In this document: piece by piece, positions 34,938-43,871 of the stretch
How positions within the stretch are numbered: position 1 is the first letter of the stretch
Layout: every line of letters starts with the position of its first letter
Assembly (NCBI RefSeq): GCF_001424125.1
Contig: NZ_LMQI01000002.1
Location: forward strand, 620,001-684,000
Direction: 5' to 3'
Origin: Cellulomonas sp. Leaf395
GTDB lineage: Bacteria; Actinomycetota; Actinomycetes; Actinomycetales; Cellulomonadaceae
DNA: 64,000 nucleotides
Made by a program: the position numbers and the translations under genes
Notes under the pieces: model-generated
Seen by the model: the letters and a program-made list of their open reading frames with translations, nothing else
What the model was told of the DNA's origin: nothing
The model's database searches: none

Positions 34938-35662
34938 AGACCCAGGGTCTCCGGGAGCTGGTCCAGGGAGTCGATGACCACGACGTCGGCTGCCGCGATC
35001 TCCGCATCCGTCACGGGCAGCCGGCGCGCGCCGGGCCGGTCCACCCAGACGCCGAGCAGCCCCGCCGCACGGGCGGCGACGGCGTCGACGTCCAGCTCGT
35101 CGCCCACGTACGCGGTGCGCTCGGGAGCCGTGCCCAGCCGCCGGCACGCCTCGAGGAACACCCGCGGATCGGGCTTGCCGAACCCGAGGGTGTCGACGCC
35201 CACGAGCATCGGCACGCGGTCGAGCAGGGACACCCGCTCGAGCTTGGTGGCCTGCAGCGCGACCGACGCGTTGGACAGTGCGCCGACCGCAAGACCGGCC
35301 GCGAGGAGCTTGTCGACGACCGCGTCGACCTCCGGGTGGGCCGCCCACGCCTCCGCGAACGCCTCCTGGAACGACTCGTCCCAGACCGCGAACGCGTCGG
35401 CGTCCAGCGCCTGCCCGCCGAACTGCTCGTGCAGCTCGTTGGCGCGCGTCATCCGTTGCTCGACGAAGCCGACCTCCCCGCGCGTGTAGGCGGCGTAGTG
35501 GCCGCCGACGTCCGCACGCCAGACCGTCACGAGCTCCGGGTGGCGCTCCCTCGGGAGGTCCGGCAGGTACCGAGCGGCGACGTCGGACAGCGCGTGGCCG
35601 AACGCACCGCGGGTGTCGACGAGGGTGTCGTCGATGTCGAAGAGGACGCCGTCGACGCGCAT
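34934..35662 (-). CDS. HAD-superfamily hydrolase
   Basis: Small-molecule phosphatase of HAD subfamily I. 242 aa from ATG 35662: motif I FDIDDTLVDT (nucleophile and acid Asp), motif II ALSNAS, motif III Lys in GFGKPDPRVF, motif IV VGDELDVDAVAA, and a helical cap in between. ATG 35662 shares bases with the gltX stop, so it is likely co-translated with gltX; a GTG one codon earlier is possible. Substrate unknown. Confidence 0.9.
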   Translation of the reverse strand: MRVDGVLFDIDDTLVDTRGAFGHALSDVAARYLPDLPRERHPELVTVWRADVGGHYAAYTRGEVGFVEQRMTRANELHEQFGGQALDADAFAVWDESFQEAFAEAWAAHPEVDAVVDKLLAAGLAVGALSNASVALQATKLERVSLLDRVPMLVGVDTLGFGKPDPRVFLEACRRLGTAPERTAYVGDELDVDAVAARAAGLLGVWVDRPGARRLPVTDAEIAAADVVVIDSLDQLPETLGL

Positions 35663-37161
35663 CACAGGGACGCGCGCAGGGCGGCGATCCGCGCGAGGGT
35701 GGACTCCTTGCCCAGGATCTCCATCGACTCGAAGAGCGGCGGCGAGATGCGGCGGCCGCTCAGGGCGACCCGCAGCGGGGTGAACGCGAACCGCGGCTTG
35801 ATCCCGAGGCCCTCCACGAGCGCGGCCTGGAGCGCCTCCTGCGTCGCAGCCGTCGTGAAGTCGGACAGCCCTCCCAGGGCGGCGGAAGCGGCGTCGAGGA
35901 CCGACCCGGACTCCTCGCGCAGCGCACCTCGGGCGTCGTCGGCGACCTCGAGCGCGTCGTCCGCGACGAACAGGAAGCCGAGCATGCCGACCGCCTCACC
36001 CAGCAGCGTGATGCGCTCCTGGATCAGCGGCGCGCCCGCGTCGAGGAGCGCGCGGTGGGCCGGCTCGAGGTCCGCGTACGAGTCGGTGGGGACCAGGCCC
36101 CCGCGGTGCAGGTACGGGACCAGCCGGTCCCGGAAGTCCTCGGGCGCCAGCAGCCGGATGTGGGCCGAGTTGATCGCCTCGGCCTTCTTCACGTCGAAGC
36201 GCGCCGGGTTCGGGTTGACGTCGGCCGCGTCGAACGCGGCCGTCATCTCCGCCATCGAGAAGATGTCCCGGTCCGGACCGATCGACCAGCCGAGCAGCGC
36301 GAGGTAGTTGAGCAGGCCCTCGGGCGTGAACCCGTTGTCCCGGTGCAGGAAGAGGTTGGACTCGGGGTCCCGCTTGGAGAGCTTCTTGTTGCCCTCGCCG
36401 AGCACGGACGGCAGGTGCCCGAACACGGGCTCGCCCGAGCCGACGCCGATCGCGGAGAGCGCCCGGTAGAGCGCGATCTGCCGGGGGGTGGACGAGAGCA
36501 GGTCCTCGCCCCGAAGCACGTGCGTGATCCCCATGAGGGCGTCGTCCACCGGGTTGACCAGCGTGTACAGAGGCTGACCGTTGGCGCGCACGATGACGAA
36601 GTCCGGCACCGAGCCGGCCTTGAACGTCACCTCGCCGCGCACCAGGTCCGTGAACGTGAGGTCCTCGTCCGGCATCCGCAGGCGCAGGACCGGCTCGCGG
36701 CCCTCGGCGCGGAACGCCGCCTTCTGCTCGTCGGTCAGCGCCCGGTCGACGCCGTCGTAGCCCAGCTTCGGGTCCCGGCCGGCGGCCTTGTGGCGGGCCT
36801 CGATCTCCTCCGGGCTGGAGAACGACTCGTACGCGTGCCCGCCCTCGACCAGGCGACGCACCACGTCCGCGTAGAGGTCCATCCGCTGCGACTGCCGGTA
36901 GGGCTCGTGCGGGCCGCCCACCTCGACGCCCTCGTCCCAGTCCAGGCCCAGCCAGCGCAGCGCGTCGAGCAGCTGGAGGTAGGACTCCTGCGAGTCGCGC
37001 GCCGCGTCCGTGTCCTCGATGCGGAAGACGAACGTTCCGCCCGTGTGGCGCGCGTACGCCCAGTTGAACAGGGCGGTCCGGATCAGGCCGACGTGCGGCG
37101 TGCCGGTGGGCGAGGGGCAGAAGCGAACGCGAACAGCAGGGCCCGCAGCAGAGGAGGTCAC
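35662..37161 (-). CDS. gltX: Glutamyl-tRNA synthetase
   Basis: Charges tRNA-Glu. 499 aa class I synthetase: HIGH-like motif in [18 protein letters not shown]-like motif KLSKRD, and an anticodon-binding C-terminal region. In actinobacteria this enzyme is usually non-discriminating and also feeds GatCAB for tRNA-Gln. TAACCT ends 7 bases before GTG 37161 (leaderless start). Followed by the HAD gene with overlapping stop and start. Confidence 0.97.
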   Translation of the reverse strand: MTSSAAGPAVRVRFCPSPTGTPHVGLIRTALFNWAYARHTGGTFVFRIEDTDAARDSQESYLQLLDALRWLGLDWDEGVEVGGPHEPYRQSQRMDLYADVVRRLVEGGHAYESFSSPEEIEARHKAAGRDPKLGYDGVDRALTDEQKAAFRAEGREPVLRLRMPDEDLTFTDLVRGEVTFKAGSVPDFVIVRANGQPLYTLVNPVDDALMGITHVLRGEDLLSSTPRQIALYRALSAIGVGSGEPVFGHLPSVLGEGNKKLSKRDPESNLFLHRDNGFTPEGLLNYLALLGWSIGPDRDIFSMAEMTAAFDAADVNPNPARFDVKKAEAINSAHIRLLAPEDFRDRLVPYLHRGGLVPTDSYADLEPAHRALLDAGAPLIQERITLLGEAVGMLGFLFVADDALEVADDARGALREESGSVLDAASAALGGLSDFTTAATQEALQAALVEGLGIKPRFAFTPLRVALSGRRISPPLFESMEILGKESTLARIAALRASL

Positions 37162-37168
37162 GGGCTCC

Positions 37169-37174
37169 AGGTTA
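37169..37174 (-). promoter_or_regulatory. TAACCT -10 box, leaderless gltX
   Basis: TAACCT on the minus strand ends 7 bases before GTG 37161. Confidence 0.5.
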
Positions 37175-37185
37175 CTGGCGCGCGA

Positions 37186-37749
37186 TCAGCCCTTGGCCGC
37201 GGTCCAGACGGCGGCGCTGCGGTCCTTGACCGAGACCTGCGCCGGGTCGTCGACGTCCACGGGGACGGGCCACTCGATGCCGAGGTCCGGGCTCAGCGGG
37301 TTGTAGGCGACGCCGGGCATCCCGGGACGCCACTCGGTGTCGAAGCAGTAGAGGTACTGCGTCTCCTCGGACACCGACTGGAAGCCGTTGCAGACACCCT
37401 TCGGCACGAACACCTGCGTGCCCTTCACCAGCGGCACCGTGTGGACCGCGCCGTAGGTCGGCGAGCCCTCCCGGGCGTCGAGGTACGCGCCCAGCGCCTG
37501 CCCGGAGACGATGCCGACCAGCTTGTTCATCGCCTCGCCGTGCAGACCGCGGATCGCACCGCGTCGGCTCTCGGTGATGTTGACCTGCGCCCACGGGCCG
37601 TCGACCCGCGACCGGAGCTCGTCGTGCTCCCACACGGAGGCTCGGTAGAACTCGCGCACGGCGCCCCGCGGCTCCTCGACCTGCTTCAGTCGGATGACGA
37701 GCAGGCCGTCGATGGGGGTGGTCTCCACAGTGACATCGCCGAGTTGCAC
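37186..37749 (-). CDS. dTDP-4-dehydrorhamnose 3,5-epimerase family protein (RmlC-like)
   Basis: Cupin-fold sugar epimerase. 187 aa with RGAIRGLH (catalytic His) and SVKDR (catalytic Asp of the dyad), plus the tyrosine region ETQYLYCFDTEW. The usual second histidine in the G-F-A-H-G-F motif is Asn here (KGVCNGF). No rmlA, rmlB or rmlD is in this window, so the substrate is unclear. It sits between the FAH-family gene and gltX on the same strand. Confidence 0.85.
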   Translation of the reverse strand: MQLGDVTVETTPIDGLLVIRLKQVEEPRGAVREFYRASVWEHDELRSRVDGPWAQVNITESRRGAIRGLHGEAMNKLVGIVSGQALGAYLDAREGSPTYGAVHTVPLVKGTQVFVPKGVCNGFQSVSEETQYLYCFDTEWRPGMPGVAYNPLSPDLGIEWPVPVDVDDPAQVSVKDRSAAVWTAAKG

Positions 37750-37779
37750 GGATCTACTTTCGTTCGGGTGGACAGGGGG

Positions 37780-38565
37780 TCAGTGGCGGCGCAGGACGGG
37801 GTTGCGCAGAGTCCCGATGTCCTCGACCTCGACCTCCACGACGTCCCGGTCCACGATCGGGCTCACCCCTGCGGGGGTGCCCGTGAGGATGAGGTCGCCG
37901 GGCAGCAGCGTGAACACCTCGGACACGTACGAGACGAGGTACGCCGAGTCGAAGATCATCTGCGACGTGCGGCCGTCCTGCTTCGTCTGGCCGTTCACGC
38001 GAGCGCGGACGTACAGGTCGTCGACGTCGAGCCCCGGCACGATCCACGGCCCGACCGGGCAGGAGCCGTCGAAGCCCTTCGCGCGGGTCCACTGGGCGTC
38101 GGCCCGCTGGGCGTCGCGTGCGGTGACGTCGTTGGCGACGGTGTACCCGAACACGTAGTCGAGGGCGCGGTCCGGCGGGACGTCCTTGGTGACCTTGCCG
38201 ATCACGATGGCCAGCTCGGCCTCGTGCTCGACGTGCTCTGTCCAGTCGGGCAGCACGATCGGGTCGTCCGGGCCGATGACGGACGTGTTCGGCTTGAGGA
38301 ACAGCAGCGGCGCGGGCGGAAGCTCGTTGCCCATCTCGGCAGCGTGCGCGGCGTAGTTGCGGCCGACGCCGATGATCTTGGAGCGCGGGATGACCGGCGC
38401 CAGCAGGCGGACGCTGTCGTCGTCCAGACGGATCTGCTCGCCCGTCGGCTGGACCGGCGTGTAGAGCGGGTCACCGGTGATGACCACCAGCTCCTCGGAA
38501 CCGGGAGCTCCGTCGACCAGGGCGTAGCGGGGGTCTCCCCCGGTGGTGAATCTCGCGATGCGCAC
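37780..38565 (-). CDS. Fumarylacetoacetate hydrolase family protein
   Basis: C-C bond hydrolase or isomerase of the FAH superfamily (HpcE/MhpD-like fold). 261 aa: VGRNYAAHAAEMG, LFLKPNTSVIGP, VEHEAELAIVIGK with metal-binding Glu residues, YTVANDVTARD, and LTGTPAGVSP. These suggest a bacterial YcgM-like acylpyruvase or homoprotocatechuate-type hydrolase. TACGCT ends 6 bases before GTG 38565. No aromatic degradation genes are adjacent. Confidence 0.9.
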   Translation of the reverse strand: MRIARFTTGGDPRYALVDGAPGSEELVVITGDPLYTPVQPTGEQIRLDDDSVRLLAPVIPRSKIIGVGRNYAAHAAEMGNELPPAPLLFLKPNTSVIGPDDPIVLPDWTEHVEHEAELAIVIGKVTKDVPPDRALDYVFGYTVANDVTARDAQRADAQWTRAKGFDGSCPVGPWIVPGLDVDDLYVRARVNGQTKQDGRTSQMIFDSAYLVSYVSEVFTLLPGDLILTGTPAGVSPIVDRDVVEVEVEDIGTLRNPVLRRH

Positions 38566-38571
38566 GGTCGA

Positions 38572-38577
38572 AGCGTA
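38572..38577 (-). promoter_or_regulatory. TACGCT -10 box, leaderless FAH-family gene
   Basis: TACGCT on the minus strand ends 6 bases before GTG 38565. Confidence 0.5.
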
Positions 38578-38589
38578 GTTGAGCCCAGT

Positions 38590-39411
38590 TCAGGCGCGAG
38601 CCAGCACCTCGCCGTGCAGCACCGCGAACCAGCCGTCGGGCTGCTTGCCCCACTCGCGCCACGCGTCCGCCAGCAGCTCGAGCCCGACCTCGTCGGCGAG
38701 ACCGTGCGCGATGGCCTGCGCGGCGAAGTTCGACGCGACCGAGCGGTCCGCCCACAGCCCCGCCCACCAGGCGCGGTCCTCGGGAGTGGCGTAGCACCAG
38801 ACGCCGGCGCTGGGCACGATGCCGTTCGGCTCGAAGCCCGCCTCGCGCACCCACGACAGCAGCTTGCGGCCGGCGTTCGCGTCGGCGTCGTTGGCCTGCG
38901 TGACCTCGTGGTACAGCGCGAGCCACTCGTCCAGCCCGTCGGACTGCGGGTACCAGGTCATGCCCGAGTAGTCGGCGTCGCGCAGCGCGACCACGCCGCC
39001 CGGCCGCGTGACGCGGCGCATCTCGCGCAGGGCCGCGATCGGGTCCGTGAGGTGCTGGAGCACCTGGTGGGCGTGCACGACGTCGAACGCGTCGTCGTCG
39101 AAAGGAAGCTGGTAGGCGTCGGCCACCTGGAACGTCACGTTGTCCGCACCCGCGTCGGCGGCGGCCTTCTGCGCGATCTCCACGACGGCGGCCGAGGTGT
39201 CGACGCCGACGACCTCACCGGGCTCGAGGCGGGCCGCCAGGTCGATCGTCACCGAGCCCGGACCGCAGCCCACGTCGAGCAGCCGGGTCCCCGGGACCAG
39301 GGCCGGCAGCAGGTAGGCCGCGGAGTTCTCGGCGGTGCGCCAGCGGTGCGAGCGCAGCACCGACTCGTGGTGTCCGTGGGTGTACACGTCGGGGTGCGTC
39401 GGGGAGTTCAC
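38590..39411 (-). CDS. Class I SAM-dependent methyltransferase (UbiE/COQ5-like)
   Basis: 273 aa methyltransferase with motif I RLLDVGCGPGSVTIDLA, motif II VVGVDTSAAVV, and DVVHAHQVLQHL and MRRVTRPGGVVAL. It has an extended C-terminal region of about 90 residues with Trp-rich WWAGLWADRSV. Substrate unknown. GTG 39411 follows TACAGT by only 5 bases. It is divergent from the acyltransferase-like gene at 39513. Confidence 0.87.
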   Translation of the reverse strand: MNSPTHPDVYTHGHHESVLRSHRWRTAENSAAYLLPALVPGTRLLDVGCGPGSVTIDLAARLEPGEVVGVDTSAAVVEIAQKAAADAGADNVTFQVADAYQLPFDDDAFDVVHAHQVLQHLTDPIAALREMRRVTRPGGVVALRDADYSGMTWYPQSDGLDEWLALYHEVTQANDADANAGRKLLSWVREAGFEPNGIVPSAGVWCYATPEDRAWWAGLWADRSVASNFAAQAIAHGLADEVGLELLADAWREWGKQPDGWFAVLHGEVLARA

Positions 39412-39448
39412 ATCGAACTGTAATCATCCGAGAGGCCGTTAGTTCAAT

Positions 39449-39466
39449 AAACGGGACGAACCGTTT
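39449..39466. promoter_or_regulatory. Inverted repeat AAACGG-N6-CCGTTT in a divergent promoter region
   Basis: Six-base perfect arms within an AT-rich patch (39418-39468) between two divergent genes. A candidate operator; no regulator is assigned. Confidence 0.35.
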
Positions 39467-39500
39467 CGACATGCGAGATCACGCCGGTCCCGCGGCTCGC

Positions 39501-39506
39501 TAGCAT
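39501..39506 (+). promoter_or_regulatory. TAGCAT -10 box, leaderless membrane gene
   Basis: TAGCAT ends 6 bases before ATG 39513. Confidence 0.5.
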
Positions 39507-39512
39507 CCGACC

Positions 39513-40571
39513 ATGCGCCGCATTGTGGGGATCGACGTCGCCCGGGGCCTCGCCGTGCTCGGCATGATGACCGCGCACGTCGGTCCCGACGACCGCGGTC
39601 CGATCCCTCCGGGCGGCTTCGCGCAGCTGGCGGACGGTCGGCCGGCGGCATTGTTCGTGGTCCTGGCCGGTCTGTCGCTGGCGCTGCTGTCCGGCAGCGC
39701 GAACCCCGTGACGGGCACCCGGCTCGTCCAGGCGCGCGTGCGCATCCTGGTCCGGGCGCTGCTCCTGTTCGCCCTCGGGGAGCTCCTCGTGATCCTGGCG
39801 ACGCCGGTCGTCGTGATCCTGCCGACGTACGGGCTGCTGTTCGCGCTCGGGTGCATCGCCCTGCGCTGGTCGCGGGCGGCACTCCTCACCGCCGCGGGGA
39901 TCGTCGCCGTCGCCGGTCCCCCTGTGGGTCAGGGCATCGCGGCCGCTCTCGAGGGCGCGCGACCGACGGTGCTCACCGAGATCACGGTCGGCCACTACTA
40001 CCCGGCGATCGTCTGGACGGCCTACCTCCTGGTCGGGCTCGCGATCGGCCGCAGCGACCTGCGATCCACCCGGCTGCGCGGCCTCGGCGCGCTGGCCGGC
40101 GTCGGGCTCGTGATCCTGGGGCACGGTGGCTCCTGGGTCGCGCTGCACGTGCTCGGCTGGCCCGCCGCGCTGGCGACCACGGAGCCCCACTCGTCGACCA
40201 CGTTCGAGGTCGCCGGCAACGTCGGCGTCGCGCTGCTGGTGATCGCCGGATGCCTCGCCGTGGCCGACCGGTGGCCACGACCGCTCGCACCGCTGGCGGC
40301 CGTCGGGTCGCTCGCGCTGACCGCCTACACCCTGCACATCGTGGTCATCGCGAGCCTCGGGAAGGGCGTCGTCTACGACGCGACCGTCGAGGTGTGGCTC
40401 GCGTTCATCCTCACGACGATCGGGCTGTGCTGGCTCTGGGTGGTCTCCGTCGGGCGCGGGCCGTTCGAGTGGGTGCTGCACCGGGTGTCGACGAAGGCCG
40501 CGGACATCGCCCCCGACGAGCTGCCGACGCCGCCGCCCGTGTCCGACACCGCCGGTCACGCGCACTCGTAG
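39513..40571 (+). CDS. DUF418/HGSNAT-like polytopic membrane protein
   Basis: Probable membrane acyltransferase-like protein. 352 aa with about nine helices. The N-terminal part (RRIVGIDVARGLAVLGMMTAHV) matches the heparan-alpha-glucosaminide N-acetyltransferase catalytic-domain family, and the C-terminal part (SLALTAYTLHIVVI) is DUF418-like. Substrate and orientation unknown. The last 16 bases overlap the end of the convergent gene at 40556. Confidence 0.8.
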   Translation: MRRIVGIDVARGLAVLGMMTAHVGPDDRGPIPPGGFAQLADGRPAALFVVLAGLSLALLSGSANPVTGTRLVQARVRILVRALLLFALGELLVILATPVVVILPTYGLLFALGCIALRWSRAALLTAAGIVAVAGPPVGQGIAAALEGARPTVLTEITVGHYYPAIVWTAYLLVGLAIGRSDLRSTRLRGLGALAGVGLVILGHGGSWVALHVLGWPAALATTEPHSSTTFEVAGNVGVALLVIAGCLAVADRWPRPLAPLAAVGSLALTAYTLHIVVIASLGKGVVYDATVEVWLAFILTTIGLCWLWVVSVGRGPFEWVLHRVSTKAADIAPDELPTPPPVSDTAGHAHS

Positions 40572-41932
40572 ACGATGTTGGCGGCGTCGGACCTCATCCC
40601 GAGCAGCCACTCGCCCGCCGGCCCCTGCATCGCGAAGAGTGCATTCGCCTGGAGGAAGGCCTCGTCGGTCGTGTACGGGTAGCCGGCAGCGGCGCCGTGC
40701 ACCGTGCCGTACTCGTCGCCCTGCACACCCTCGGGCGCGAGCGTCGACGAGTTCTCCTCGTGCCACGCGCGCAGCTCTCGCGACATCGAGTTCCCGCCCG
40801 CGACCGGCACGTAGACCCGATGACCGCTCGGCGTCGTGCCCGCCGGCCGCCAGTCGCCGGGGACGTGGGCACTCTCCTGGGAGTACGAGGTCCAGCGGCA
40901 GGCGGGCGATCCCGGTGCCACGGTCGACACGGGGGGTGAGCCCTCCGTCGTGCGGACGACGCCGTCGTCCCACGAGATGGCGGCGAACTCGCCTCCGGGC
41001 ACGTCGCTCGGGTCGAGCCGCACGAACGTCCCGAACGGTGTGGTGAACCCGTAGGTGAGGTTGGTCAGCCCGGTGACGGGCGACTCCGCCACCTGGGCGA
41101 CGACGGCGACCGGGCCGAGGTCCCGCAGCACGCGCTGCTCGACGTCCCCGTCCACGATCGGGGCGGCGTCGCCGTAGAGCCTGAACCCGAGCACGGGCGT
41201 CTGAGCGGTGTTCGTGGTGGTCACGGTGAAGCCGTCGCCCAGGTCGACCGTCGCGGGCAGGGTGAGCGTGTCGTAGAACGTGTCCACGTCCCGCACCACG
41301 CCCGGGGGCGGCTGGTAGTTCACCTCGTCGGCGCACGCGTCGGCCGTCCGGGCGCTCGGGCACGCGATCAGGCGCGCACCCTGTGGCCCCACCTCGAACA
41401 GGCCGTCGACGTGCCACTCGTCACCGAGCTCCCACGCGGTGAGGTAGATCGACGCCTCGCCGCGCGTCCCGACGAGGTACGCGGGGGCGGGTTCACCGTC
41501 GACGCGTCGCAGCGCAGGGACGTCCGGCACCAGGGTCGGCGCGTGCCACACCTCACCGGTGCGCGGGGCGCCGAGCCGCGCGAGCACCGTGGCGTCGTCG
41601 ATCGACTCCTCCCGCGTCACCGGTCCCGTCGGTGCCGCGTCCCGGGTCGGTGTCGTCGGTGTCGGGGTCGTCGGTGTCGGGGTCGGGGCGATGGTCGGCG
41701 TGACGACGGGCGCCACGGGCTCCGGCGCCCACGGGTCCAGCCCGAACCACAAGCCGACCCCGAGCACGCCGACCACCCCGACGCCGGCGAACGACTCCGC
41801 CGCCCGTCGGACGATCCGGCGACGACGGACCTCGGACCGGACGACGCCCAGACGGCCGCCCTCCAGCGCCGGGGCGGAGACCTCGATCTCGTTCGACGCC
41901 CGGGCCAGCAGGGCGTGCAGCTCATCGCTCAT
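40556..41932 (-). CDS. Membrane-anchored protein paired with a SigE-family sigma factor
   Basis: 458 aa of unknown function: a cytoplasmic N-terminus of about 45 residues, one membrane helix (FAGVGVVGVLGVGLWFGL), a Pro/Thr-rich linker, and an extracytoplasmic C-terminal domain of about 330 residues containing several cysteines. Its start overlaps the end of the sigma-factor gene by 11 bases. This arrangement suggests an anti-sigma or signal-sensing partner, but I see no zinc-binding anti-sigma motif, so the role is inferred from position. Confidence 0.7.
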   Translation of the reverse strand: MSDELHALLARASNEIEVSAPALEGGRLGVVRSEVRRRRIVRRAAESFAGVGVVGVLGVGLWFGLDPWAPEPVAPVVTPTIAPTPTPTTPTPTTPTRDAAPTGPVTREESIDDATVLARLGAPRTGEVWHAPTLVPDVPALRRVDGEPAPAYLVGTRGEASIYLTAWELGDEWHVDGLFEVGPQGARLIACPSARTADACADEVNYQPPPGVVRDVDTFYDTLTLPATVDLGDGFTVTTTNTAQTPVLGFRLYGDAAPIVDGDVEQRVLRDLGPVAVVAQVAESPVTGLTNLTYGFTTPFGTFVRLDPSDVPGGEFAAISWDDGVVRTTEGSPPVSTVAPGSPACRWTSYSQESAHVPGDWRPAGTTPSGHRVYVPVAGGNSMSRELRAWHEENSSTLAPEGVQGDEYGTVHGAAAGYPYTTDEAFLQANALFAMQGPAGEWLLGMRSDAANIVYECA

Positions 41933-42476
41933 GGCGCACCTCCGTCGGGTTCAGCGTCCGTACCGCGATCCGTTCACCGGTGTCCGTCGTGGTCCCGAGC
42001 TGCGCGTTCAGTCGCGTGAGCCCGTCGGACGTGTACCGCTTGACCGCACCCTCGGACAGACCGAGGGCGGAGGCGGTCTCCGCGACGGACAGGTCCTCCA
42101 TCTGCCGCAGCACCACGCACGCGCGTTCCCGCGGGCTGAGCGCGGCGAGCGCGCGGACGACGTCCGCGCCGGGGAGCCGGTCGTCCTGGACGACGACCCC
42201 CGGGGTCTGCGCGGCCGCTCGGGCCAGCAGCCGAGCCTCGCGCGTCCTGCGTCGGCCCGCGTCGATCGCCCGCGACGCGATGGCCCGACGGACGTACGCC
42301 TCGGCCTGCTCGACCGAGCCGAACCGTGCGCGCCCGGAGAACGCGGCGATCAACGACTCCTGCACCAGGTCCTGGGCGTCCGACGGCGAGGCCGACACGA
42401 GCGTGGCGTGGGCGACGAGGCGCTGGTAGCGCTCACGGGCGACCTGCTCAAGCAGGACTTCCCACCGTCTGCTCAC
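41922..42476 (-). CDS. SigE-family ECF RNA polymerase sigma factor
   Basis: ECF sigma factor of the actinobacterial SigE/SigL-like group. 184 aa: region 2 (YQRLVAHATLVSASPSDAQDLVQESL, EAYVRRAIASRAID) and region 4 (LSPRERACVVLRQMEDLSVAETASALGLSEGAVKRY). The regulon is unknown. GTG 42476 is used; an in-frame GTG lies three codons earlier. The gene is upstream of and coupled to a membrane protein at 40556. Confidence 0.9.
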   Translation of the reverse strand: MSRRWEVLLEQVARERYQRLVAHATLVSASPSDAQDLVQESLIAAFSGRARFGSVEQAEAYVRRAIASRAIDAGRRRTREARLLARAAAQTPGVVVQDDRLPGADVVRALAALSPRERACVVLRQMEDLSVAETASALGLSEGAVKRYTSDGLTRLNAQLGTTTDTGERIAVRTLNPTEVRHER

Positions 42477-42550
42477 GGCACGCACCCTTCGACCTCGACG
42501 TCCTGAACCCATAACGCCTGTCACCCGTCGCGGCGTTGGGGTGAGGTGGT

Positions 42551-42937
42551 CTAGGCGAGGAGGGCGACCACCGAGAACACGACCGCGAGCAGCGGGAAGG
42601 TGCCCTGCGTCGCGGCCGCACGTGCCATCGCGCGGTCGGTCGTGACGAGCACGACGGCGGCCGCGAGCATCGACCCGCACGCCAGCAGGACGAGCGCGAG
42701 ACCGACCGCCTCCTGCCCCGCGAGCGCGAGGACGACGCCGACCAGCGCACCGACCGCGAGGAACAGGTTGTAGAAGCCCTGGTTGTAGGCCCACGGCTTC
42801 ACCGCGGGGACGTCCTCGGTGCGTGTCCGGAACCGGGCGTGCACCTCGGGGCGTTCGAACAACAGCGACTCGTAGGCGAAGAAGAGGACGTGCAGCAGGG
42901 CTGCGAGGACGGCGAAGACCGACGCGAGGATGACCAC
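42551..42937 (-). CDS. DUF1304 family membrane protein
   Basis: 128 aa with four predicted helices: VFAVLAALLHVLFFAYES, NLFLAVGALVGVVLAL, LALVLLACGSMLAAAVVLV and FPLLAVVFSVVALL. The motif WAYNQGFYNLFLA is the DUF1304 signature. Function not established. It is divergent from the gene at 42973. Confidence 0.88.
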   Translation of the reverse strand: MVILASVFAVLAALLHVLFFAYESLLFERPEVHARFRTRTEDVPAVKPWAYNQGFYNLFLAVGALVGVVLALAGQEAVGLALVLLACGSMLAAAVVLVTTDRAMARAAATQGTFPLLAVVFSVVALLA

Positions 42938-42960
42938 GAGGGCAGTCTGTCAGCCTCGCC

Positions 42961-42966
42961 TACCCT
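42961..42966 (+). promoter_or_regulatory. TACCCT -10 box, leaderless gene at 42973
   Basis: TACCCT ends 6 bases before GTG 42973. Confidence 0.5.
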
Positions 42967-42972
42967 GGAGGC

Positions 42973-43860
42973 GTGACCGTCACCGCTCCTTCTCCCGTGC
43001 TCGACGTCGCGACCTGGCAGTCGCTCGCCGCCGCGCACGCGGAACGCGCTGACGCCTTCACCGCCGGCCGACGCGAGCGCCGGTCGCGGCAGCAGAAGCA
43101 CGCGATCGAGGACTTCCTGTTCGAGTACTACCCGGTGACGCCCGCCGCGCTGCGCCGCTGGCACCCGGGCGTCGGGGTGGCGCTGGACACCCCCGCCCCG
43201 CACACGGAGTGGCGCTGGTACCGGACCGCTGATGGCACCGTGACGCTCGACGTCGACGCCTTCCTCGCAGACCGCGGCGACGCCCTGCGGTTCATCCACG
43301 GCCTGCTGAGCGCGACCCTCGGCCGCCCCGCACTGACCGGCTGCTTCGGACTGCACGAGTGGGCGATGGTCTACCGGGAGACCGACGAGCACCGGCATCC
43401 GCTCCCCCTGCGGCTCGGACCGGACGGCACCGACGCCGTCGTCGAGACCCACAAGATCCGCTGCACGCACTTCGACGCGTACCGGTTCTTCACGCCCGAC
43501 GCGGTGGAGCTCAACACGCTGCGACCGACGCGCGGCTCGATGACGGCGATGGAGCAGCCCGGCTGCCTGCACGCCGGGATGGACGTCTACAAGTGGGCCA
43601 CCAAGCTGGGCCCCGCCGTCCCCGGCGACCTGCTCCTCGACTGCTTCGAGCTCGCCCGCGACATCCGGACGCTCGACATGCAGGCGTCCCCGTACGACGT
43701 GACGTCCTACGGCCTCGACCCCGTCACCATCGAGACGCCCGAGGGCAAGGCCGAGTACGTCGCGCGGCAGCGCGGGTTCGCCGAGCGCGGGAACCTTCTG
43801 CGCGCGCGGCTGGTGGAGGTGTGCGAGCGGGTGCTGCGCCCGGCCGTCCTCACGTCCTGA
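42973..43860 (+). CDS. Conserved actinobacterial protein often labelled 3-methyladenine DNA glycosylase
   Basis: 295 aa soluble protein with KHAIEDFLFEYYPVTPAALRRWHPG near the N-terminus, FGLHEWAMVYR in the middle and CLHAGMDVYKWATKLGP later. Proteins of this family in Streptomyces and relatives carry the glycosylase label, but I see no helix-hairpin-helix or Mag-type active-site pattern, so the function should be treated as unknown. Many His, Trp and Asp residues suggest a metal site. Confidence 0.75.
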   Translation: MTVTAPSPVLDVATWQSLAAAHAERADAFTAGRRERRSRQQKHAIEDFLFEYYPVTPAALRRWHPGVGVALDTPAPHTEWRWYRTADGTVTLDVDAFLADRGDALRFIHGLLSATLGRPALTGCFGLHEWAMVYRETDEHRHPLPLRLGPDGTDAVVETHKIRCTHFDAYRFFTPDAVELNTLRPTRGSMTAMEQPGCLHAGMDVYKWATKLGPAVPGDLLLDCFELARDIRTLDMQASPYDVTSYGLDPVTIETPEGKAEYVARQRGFAERGNLLRARLVEVCERVLRPAVLTS

Positions 43861-43871
43861 CGGCCCAGCCC

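Noticed and set aside
35278..39423. Open frame of about 1380 codons on the plus strand over gltX and neighbours
   Set aside because: Composition and lack of motifs mark it as antisense of real minus-strand genes.
42973..43860. True 3-methyladenine DNA glycosylase
   Set aside because: The label exists for the family, but no glycosylase active-site pattern is visible, so I keep the function open.
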